Assembly: GCA_031278835.1 (NCBI GenBank)
Contig: JAITJP010000360.1
Location: 1-9,092 of the forward strand
Length of the DNA stretch: 9,092 bases
Reading direction: 5' to 3'
Source: Deltaproteobacteria bacterium
GTDB taxonomy: Bacteria > Desulfobacterota > Desulfarculia > Adiutricales > Adiutricaceae
The position numbers were made by a program, and so were the translations under genes. This document shows positions 1 to 6,100 of this stretch, one piece after another. The notes beneath the pieces are model-generated. The model saw only the letters and a list, made by a program, of their open reading frames with translations, was not told where the DNA came from and searched no databases. How positions within the stretch are numbered: position 1 is the stretch's first letter; each line of letters opens with the position of its first letter.

Positions 1-19
1 AAGGGTCAGAGGCTTGGCC

Positions 20-709
20 TTAGGCCACCGGATTTTTGTTAACTAGAACCTGGGCCGGTCTTAAAAGGCGGCCGTGGAGGGTATAACCTTTACCCACCAT
101 TTTAATGATGGCCTTATCCGGTAACTCGGGGTCAATGTCCTGGCCAATGGCCTCATGAAAGTTGGGATCAAAGACCTCCCCCTTATTGGCCGAAACTTCT
201 TTAAGGCCCCAATCGGCCAGCTTATCCAAACAACCCTTTAGGGTCATCCGGACGCCTTCGGCCAGATTTTTTACCCCGGGATCGTTTAGATCGGCGAATT
301 GCAAAGCCAAGTTAAGATTATCCAAAAAAGGCAACAAATCTCTGATGACGTTTTCCGAGGCAAAACGGGCGTTTTCGTCTTTTTCTTTCTGGAACCTGCG
401 CTTGGCGTTTTCCATCTCGGCCAAGGACCTTAGATATTGATCCTGATAGCGCCTGGCCTCGGCCTCCCAATCGGTCTGGTCATTGGCAAGTTCTGAGTCG
501 GCTCCGGGGCATGATTCAGAGTTAAGCTCATTGGGAGGTTGGTAAGACCATTCGGGCGGGAGGTTTTGTGAATCGATCTCCACACTCTCGCCCAGGCTGG
601 ACTCAATTCCGGGGTCAAAATAAACTTCTTGGTTTTTATCGTTCTCGCTCTCGGGAGAACCCTGTTGGGCCGGCTCGGCAGAGGCGCCGAAAGGCTTATC
701 TTCGGTCAT
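20..709 (-). CDS. grpE: GrpE, nucleotide-exchange factor for DnaK
   Basis: GrpE is a homodimeric cytoplasmic co-chaperone that releases ADP from DnaK (Hsp70) so that substrate can be discharged. The product is 229 aa. Residues 1-80 are acidic and low in complexity, as is usual for the disordered GrpE N-terminus, but longer than in many homologues. Residues 81-140 form the long coiled-coil helix (RYQDQYLRSLAEMENAKRR). The C-terminal beta domain that contacts DnaK carries the family signature: FDPNFHEAIGQ at 180-190 and KGYTLHGRLLRPAQVLV at 207-223. The ATG at 709 follows AAGGA about 11 bases upstream, a weak ribosome site. The gene lies 120 bp downstream of hrcA on the same strand with no convincing promoter between them, so the two are probably co-transcribed. 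dnaK is expected next, beyond the left edge. Nothing looks damaged. Confidence 0.97.
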   Translation of the reverse strand: MTEDKPFGASAEPAQQGSPESENDKNQEVYFDPGIESSLGESVEIDSQNLPPEWSYQPPNELNSESCPGADSELANDQTDWEAEARRYQDQYLRSLAEMENAKRRFQKEKDENARFASENVIRDLLPFLDNLNLALQFADLNDPGVKNLAEGVRMTLKGCLDKLADWGLKEVSANKGEVFDPNFHEAIGQDIDPELPDKAIIKMVGKGYTLHGRLLRPAQVLVNKNPVA

Positions 710-829
710 GATAAGTAAGTTCCTTAGGTAATTTATTTTTTTAAACCAAAACCCTTAGGCCACTTAGCCAACTAAAGCTCGACTTTTGGGCCTTTCATAA
801 AATGAGTTTTTTATAATTTCCTCGGCGGC

Positions 830-1879
830 TTATTTGGAAAACAGGCTAGCCAAGGCCTGGGCGGCGTAATCGACCATGGGGACGATTTCGGAATAATTAA
901 GTCTCCGGGGGCCCAGGATGCCCAGGGCACCGGCGGCGCCCTGACCGGCTGAGTAAGGCGAGGCCACCAGGGCCAAGCCGTCGGCTTCCCGGCCCGAAGG
1001 GCCAAAAACCACCTTAAGCCGGTTGTCGCCGGTAATTTCGTTTAAAAGTTCAATCAAACGTTTTTTGTTGGTAAAGGCCCAGAAAAGCGACCTCATGGTT
1101 TCCAGGTCCTGGAAATCGGGATTTTCGAAAAGGGCGGCTTGGCCTTCATCGTCTAAATAAAAATCACTGTCGGTTTTGGGCACGTTTTCCACGGCCGCTT
1201 GGGTCTGGGAGGCCAGGGTCAAAACCCTTTGAAAAATTTCCTCAAAGCGGTTTTTTTCCACGCCCATGGCCTCGATAAGCTTGCTTTTGATTTGCTCCAA
1301 GGTAAAGGGCGGCCTAAAATCTTCCAAATAAACGTTCACCTGGTTTAGTTCTTCTTGGCTATAGTCCTGGGGCGGTGACAAGATCTTGTTTTGGATAACC
1401 CCATGCTCCGAGACCAAGACCGTTAAGACCTGGGCCCGGGCTAGCCTAAAAAAATGAATCTTTTTTAGCCTTAAGGATACGTCTTTGGGGGCCAAGACAA
1501 AGCCCACGTGATTGGTTAGCTCAGTAAGCAATCTGGCCAAAAACTTAAAATGCGGCCCAGACTCGGCGTCTGGCCCGGACAAGGCCCGGTCAATGGCTGA
1601 CCTAATGCCCGGGTGAATGACGTCAATTTTTAGAATCTCCTCGACGTAAACCTTAAAGCCCCTTTCCGTGGGGGCCCGGCCGGCCGAGGGATGAGCCTGA
1701 CTAAGTAAACCCAGACCCTCCAGTTCGGCCAAGACCTTTCTGATGCTGGCCGGGGAGAGTTTTAGATGGTAAAGAATGGCCAGATTTCCAGAGGCCACCG
1801 GCTGTCCGGTTCTGATGAAGTCCCGAACCACGGCCTCGAAAATATCTCTCTGTCTTTGGCTTTGAAACTCTCTACTCAT
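830..1879 (-). CDS. hrcA: HrcA, heat-shock transcriptional repressor
   Basis: HrcA dimers bind the CIRCE operator and repress grpE/dnaK/groE-type operons; activity normally depends on GroEL. From the ATG at 1879 the product is 349 aa, a normal family length. Residues 1-80 are the winged helix (QRQRDIFEAVVRDFIRTGQPV, helix SPASIRKVLAELE at 42-54, wing HPSAGRAPTERGFKVYVEE). The middle is the dimerisation and inserted domain, and the C-terminus has the GALGILGPRRLNYSEIVPMV motif. In-frame starts also exist at 1891 (ATG) and 1930 (TTG). I chose 1879 because homologues begin close to the QRQRxIxEAVV segment, but 1891 is equally possible from the ribosome sites. Oddity: homologues usually have IRNEMADLE in the recognition-helix region, whereas here it reads IRKVLAELE, so the conserved Asn-Glu-Met is lost. 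This may go with the atypical operator upstream. Confidence 0.96.
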   Translation of the reverse strand: MSREFQSQRQRDIFEAVVRDFIRTGQPVASGNLAILYHLKLSPASIRKVLAELEGLGLLSQAHPSAGRAPTERGFKVYVEEILKIDVIHPGIRSAIDRALSGPDAESGPHFKFLARLLTELTNHVGFVLAPKDVSLRLKKIHFFRLARAQVLTVLVSEHGVIQNKILSPPQDYSQEELNQVNVYLEDFRPPFTLEQIKSKLIEAMGVEKNRFEEIFQRVLTLASQTQAAVENVPKTDSDFYLDDEGQAALFENPDFQDLETMRSLFWAFTNKKRLIELLNEITGDNRLKVVFGPSGREADGLALVASPYSAGQGAAGALGILGPRRLNYSEIVPMVDYAAQALASLFSK

Positions 1880-1935
1880 CAAAGATCCCATAAAGGCCCC
1901 AGGCCCAACTAATTTAACGAAAACTTTCAAAAAAA

Positions 1936-1961
1936 TAGCTTTGAATGTTTCCTCAAAGCTA
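1936..1961. promoter_or_regulatory. CIRCE-like inverted repeat before hrcA
   Basis: A perfect 9-bp inverted repeat reads TAGCTTTGA, an 8-base spacer, then TCAAAGCTA. It overlaps the predicted transcription start of the promoter at 1965-1994 and lies about 57 bp before the hrcA start. Canonical CIRCE is TTAGCACTC-N9-GAGTGCTAA; only the outer TAGC/GCTA and the 9-bp arm architecture are shared. The position is the one a HrcA autoregulatory operator would take. On the minus strand the repeat is followed by a run of seven T, so a short terminator or attenuator is an alternative, but the stem is AT-rich. Confidence 0.5.
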
Positions 1962-1964
1962 GTG

Positions 1965-1994
1965 AGTATACGACCAATAATTGAGTTAAATCAA
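1965..1994 (-). promoter_or_regulatory. sigma70-like promoter for hrcA-grpE
   Basis: On the minus strand, TTGATT (1994-1989) is followed by an 18-base spacer and TATACT (1970-1965), five of six matches to the -10 consensus. The start point would fall near 1958, inside the inverted repeat at 1936-1961, giving a leader of about 80 nt before hrcA. Confidence 0.5.
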
Positions 1995-2107
1995 ACCTTT
2001 ATCGTTAAAACTCGTTTCCTTGAAATTGGACAAAAACCCTAAAGTCTTAGTCCCTTGGGCCCCAATAGTCATCCCAGATGGCTCAGGCGCCCCTTTCCCG
2101 TGATTAC

Positions 2108-2136
2108 AAAGTAAGCACGACATTCTTTTCTGTCAA
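2108..2136 (-). promoter_or_regulatory. possible second, upstream hrcA promoter
   Basis: On the minus strand, a perfect -35 hexamer TTGACA (2136-2131) is followed after 17 bases by TACTTT (2113-2108), a weak -10 with three of six matches. It would start transcription near 2100, about 220 nt before hrcA. It could be a tandem promoter of the hrcA-grpE operon or a chance match. Confidence 0.3.
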
Positions 2137-2486
2137 GAGGTGGACCAACAAAAACCGATGATTTGTTTACCCTTATTTTAATTTTCCATTAAGCGCCTTT
2201 CTTAGGCCAAAGTCGCCCCCAAAAGCCCCCCAAATCACCTCCCGCCCTAGCCCCGGCCCGGCCAAACAAAACAAGACCGGCTCACCAAGCGGAGAAAAAG
2301 GTTACGGTACTTGGGCCCAGGGCCAAAAACCGGCTTGTTTTAGCGAAAAACTCACGGCCAATATCTGGCCTAAAAAGGCCCGCTTTGCCCAAAGCTCAGG
2401 CTCAGGGCCTAACCAGACCCAGGCCCTGATTTAGAAGGTTAAATCAAGCCTCTGGCCAAGGCCATGAGCCTATTGGCTCACCAAAC

Positions 2487-2516
2487 TTGACTGTTACTTT
2501 ATATTAACAGTAAAAT
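2487..2516 (+). promoter_or_regulatory. sigma70-like promoter facing the decayed small gene
   Basis: TTGACT (2487-2492), an 18-base spacer and TAAAAT (2511-2516) match the -35 and -10 hexamers in five of six positions each. The start point would be near 2523, about 100 bp upstream of the small pseudogene at 2622-2888. The region is AT-rich compared with its surroundings. Confidence 0.45.
2490..2511. promoter_or_regulatory. operator-like palindrome in the spacer of that promoter
   Basis: ACTGTTA (2490-2496) and TAACAGT (2505-2511) form a perfect 7-bp inverted repeat separated by 8 bases. It fills the space between the -35 and -10 hexamers, the usual position for a repressor site that blocks polymerase. 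No regulator gene for it is in the window. Confidence 0.35.
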
Positions 2517-2621
2517 TTAATGGTAAACTCAAAATCTCAAACCCTCACCAGGCGGCTATTTTTTTTCCCAAGGCCCGGGGCCAGAATCTTTCTATTTAAT
2601 CGTTATAGTTACCTAAAATAA

Positions 2622-2888
2622 GTTAATATAAAATTACAGCTAGATTATTACATTGAAAATCAAGACGAATTAGTAAAAAAATATAATAGACAAATAATTG
2701 CCCTTCTAGATAGATAGTTTAAAGGTGTTTATAGTTTAAAAGCCAAGTATATATACAACATGATGGAGTGAGGTTATAAACCAGGATTATTTATGATTAT
2801 TTTATGCCTTACCGGTGATGGGGAATATACGGCAACTTTTTATTCTAATGTTTTATTTAATGATGTGGCCTTAAAACAAGCGAAATAA
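2622..2888 (+). pseudogene. decayed small protein gene (about 86 codons)
   Basis: One reading frame from 2622 to the TAA at 2886-2888 reads like a real small protein but is broken by TAG at 2715 and TGA at 2769. Recognisable pieces are LDYYIENQDELVKKYNRQII, FKGVYSLKAKYIYNMME, GYKPGLFMII and DGEYTATFYSNVLFND. From memory these resemble a widespread family of small uncharacterised bacterial proteins with a (Q/N)DELVKKYNGK start and a P-G-x-x-x-YT-x-TF-x-S-x-V end. I cannot confirm the family without a search. No ATG precedes the conserved start; ATA at 2628 (ATA AAA TTA CAG) could be a mutated ATG. The only ATG giving an open stretch, at 2793, leaves 31 codons. A promoter and operator-like palindrome survive upstream. 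Stop readthrough is not excluded but is less likely. Confidence 0.55.
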
Positions 2889-2977
2889 ACGTAAGGTAAC
2901 TTTTCGGGCCTGGTTTAGGGCCGGGCCTTTAGGGGCAGAACAGGTGCCTTCGGGAATAGCTCCATAATCGGCCGTTA

Positions 2978-3011
2978 AGGGCTCTAGGAGCGCTTCTGAG
3001 CTCTTGGCCCT
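2978..3011 (+). other. strong hairpin between the pseudogene and rpoB
   Basis: AGGG (2978-2981) pairs with CCCT (3008-3011). After a 2-base bulge, CTAGGAGC (2984-2991) pairs with GCTCTTGG (3000-3007) using two G-U pairs, closing an 8-base loop. The G-U pairs work only in plus-strand RNA, so if functional it is transcribed rightwards, for example at the end of the decayed gene. No T run follows, so it is not a standard intrinsic terminator. Confidence 0.3.
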
Positions 3012-3031
3012 AGGGAAGTAGCCGCGGGGGG

Positions 3032-3053
3032 AAAAAACCTCGCCACGGGGCGA
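3032..3053 (-). terminator. probable intrinsic terminator of rpoB
   Basis: On the minus strand a short GC stem, TCGCC-CCGT-GGCGA, is followed by GG and six T (3037-3032). It lies about 60 bp after the rpoB stop codon. The stem is only 5 bp, so strength is uncertain, but the position fits and suggests that rpoB is transcribed alone, without rpoC. Confidence 0.45.
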
Positions 3054-3114
3054 TTTGGGCCCTTTATGGAGGGCTTTGAGGCGGGGATGCGGGTGGGGGT
3101 TTTTGAGTCATTTT

Positions 3115-6100
3115 TTATTCGCCAGACTGGCCAGATGGGGCTGACCGGGATGGGCTTAGGTCAGTCGGGGACTTGGGCTCCTGGCCAAGGTCGATATCAA
3201 AGCCCAGAGACATTAGTTCCTTAACCATGACGTTAAAGCTCTCTGGGAGACCGGGCTCATGGGAGCTTTCGCCCCGGATGATTTTTTCGTACATCCTGGT
3301 CCGGCCGGTGACGTCGTCGCTTTTGACGGTCAAAAATTCTTGGAGGTTGTAGGCGGCCCCGTAAGCCGCCAGGGCCATGATGAAAGAGTCCCCAACGCTC
3401 TGACCGCCCAGTTTGTCCTTTCCACCTAGGGGCTGCAGGGAAGTAAAGGAGTAAGGTCCGATGGAGCGGGCCTGAGCTAAGTCCTCAACCAAATGGTTAA
3501 GTTTGAGCATGTACATGGTGCCCACGGTGACTTGGTTTTCAAAAAACTCTCCGGTTCGGCCGTCTCGTAAAGGCATTTGACCTATTTCGGGCAGTCCGGC
3601 CTCGCCTAGGAGTTTTTTTATGTCTGACTCGTTGGCCCCGTCAAAGACCGGAGAGGCCATGTGCAGGCCCTGGCGGCTAAGATTGGCCATTTCCAAGAGC
3701 TCCTGGTCTGAGAGTTCGGCCAGGCAGTTTTCATAATGGCTTTGGCCCAGGAGCCTTTTGAACTTATTTCTAAGGCCTAGGGCGTTTCGAGAGTCAACCA
3801 GGGCGCCTATTTGGCGGCCCAGGGCTTGGCTGGCCCAGCCCAGGTGGCTTTCCAGGATCTGGCCCAGGTTGAGGCGGCTAGGTAGGCCCAAGGGGTTTAA
3901 GACCAGATCAACCGGGGTGCCGTCGGCCAGAAAGGGCATGTCTTCTTGGGGCAGGATTCGGCTGACCACGCCCTTATTGCCATGGCGGCCGGCCATCTTG
4001 TCGCCTGGGGAGAGTTTACGTTTCATGGCCACGTAGACCTTGACCTTACTTAGGACGCCCTGGGGAAGCTCGTAGCCTTTTTCGATATTTTCAATTTTCT
4101 GGTCATAGTTTTGCCTAAGGGCCTCCATTTGAACTTGATAGTTCCAGGCCACCAATCGCTGGACCAGGGCGGCCGAGAGGCCGTCCTGGTCTGAGTTTAA
4201 GGGCACCTCGAGCCAAGTCCTGGGCGGAAGGCTATTGATTAGTTTGGCGGTAATCATCTCGCCTTGATTTAAAACTGCCTGCTTGGTGGCCGGGTCAATC
4301 AGCTCTACGGCCGAGCTTTTTCCGACCAAGATTTGGGCCAAACGCTCACGGGTGATTTTGGTTAAAACACTGATCTCGTCTTGGCGATCTTGAATTAACC
4401 TATCAATTTCCTCTTGTTCGATTTGAATCGAGCGGGCTAATTTCTTGCTATCCTTTTGGCAAAAAACTTTGACGTCTATGACCGTTCCCTCGACCCCCGG
4501 GGGCACCCTTAGGGAAGTGTCTATGACCGAAGAAGCCTTCGCCCCAAAGATGGCCTTAAGTAACAACTCCTCGGGGCTTAAAGGCTGATCGGCTCTGGGC
4601 CTGACCCGGCCGACCAGGATGTTTCCGGTTGTGACCCGCTGGCCAATACCAATGATTCCGTCTTGGTCAAGGTTAACCAGGGACCTTTCGTCAACATTCG
4701 GTATGTCATTGGTAAACTCCTCGGGGCCATGTTTGGTTTCCCTGGCCAGGCTCTCGAAGACCTCAATGTGGATTGAGGTAAAAATGTCTTCTTTGACCAG
4801 CCTTTCCGAGACCAAGATGGAATCATTGGCGTTTTGGCCTTCCCAGGGCATCAAGGCCACCATAACGTTTCGGCCTAAGGCCAATTCGCCCAGCTCGGTG
4901 GCCGGGCCATCGGCCAGAACCTGACCTTTTTTAATGGCCTGGCCGGCTTTGACGATCGGTTTTTGGTTAAAGCAAACCTTTTGGTTGGTTTTTCGAAATT
5001 TTTTAAGCTTATGGAGCCTAAGCCAGGGGCCGTTTTCGCTGGCCTGCGGGTCAGCCCGGCTGGTGACGATCCGGGTGGCGTCGGCCATTTCCACCAGGCC
5101 GTCATAGGGGGCCAAGACGGTCAAAGCGCTGTCTCGGGCCACCAAGCCCTCGACCAGGGTTCCGATTAGGGGGGCCTCGGGTTTAAGTAAGGGCACGGCC
5201 TGGTTTTGATCGTTACAGCCCTGGAGGGCCGAGTTGGGGTCATCATGCTCCAAGAAAGGGATCAAAGAAGGCCCGATTGAAACCAGCTGGTCGGGAGAGA
5301 AGTTTATGAATTTAACTTCATTTGGCTGGGCCAGATCTGGCTGGGCAATATCTGGATGGGGGCCGTCCAGGGGCGATAAATAAATGACCTGGCCACTGGG
5401 CTGGTTATTTTCTGGCTGGTTATTTTCTGGCTGGTTATTTTCTAGCTGGTCATAGGGAGCCTGGATAAAACCGAGTTGGTTTATTCTAGCCCTCAGGGCT
5501 AGGGCGGCGAAATTACCGGGGCCGGCGTATTTTGGCTTTTCTATGGGGCAAAGGCGGCCCAGGTGGGAGGCATGGAGGTCCAGGCTGGCTAATTTCGAGT
5601 CATCTCTGGACCAGGCCGAGGGACCGGGATCGGCCAGGCGCCTTTTGTGGTCAATTTCGGACAAAGGGTTATTTTGATTTAGGGCTTGACTAAACTCGCT
5701 TTGGTCGAAAAATTTTTTTAAAGCCGTCATAACCGGCTTGGCATTAAGAAGAAAATGGGGCTTTAAGGTCTTAAATTCTTGTTGGTTCAGAGCCTCCTTG
5801 ACACCCTTGGCCATCCAGGTCAAACCAAAGCGGAACTGGTTTTCCAAAAACTCCCCGGCCGTGATGACCCGGCGATTGGCCAAATCAACCATCTGGTCTA
5901 TTTGTCCTTTTGAGTTTTTAATTTTAAGAAGTTCTTTAAGGGCGGCTATGATATCCATGGGCCGCAAAAAGGTCAGGTTTTTATCGGCGGCCCTTTCGGG
6001 CTCTTGCTCAAAAAGCCGCCGGTTTAACTTAAAGCGGCCCACCGGGCCGAGATCGTAGCTATCGGAGCGAAAAAATAGTCTGTTTAAATAATTTTTAGCC

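Larger units (their letters stand above)
1962..2486. other. gene-free spacer upstream of hrcA
   Basis: I see no protein with recognisable similarity on either strand, no tRNA and no rRNA. Apart from the two promoter candidates, the visible structures are a perfect 9-bp hairpin at 2402-2429 (TCAGGGCCT, 10-base loop, AGGCCCTGA) and a 6-bp hairpin at 2465-2480 (TGAGCC, TATT, GGCTCA). Neither is followed by a T run, so neither is a convincing terminator. The part from about 2200 to 2480 is rich in GGCC and CCAAA words like the coding regions, but stop codons interrupt the frames I followed. Confidence 0.5.

Noticed and set aside
1..19. Start of dnaK after grpE
   Set aside because: Only 19 bases remain on the left and no start codon or ribosome site can be judged.
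1880..2160. Canonical CIRCE operator expected before hrcA
   Set aside because: No TTAGCACTC/GAGTGCTAA pair is present; only the diverged 9-bp repeat at 1936-1961 was found.
1962..3114. An rpoC start or fragment downstream of rpoB
   Set aside because: No frame on the minus strand shows beta-prime motifs such as the N-terminal zinc site or NADFDGD, and a terminator candidate follows rpoB.
5401..5445. The 15-bp tandem units as a CRISPR-like array
   Set aside because: The units are contiguous without spacers and encode in-frame pentapeptides.
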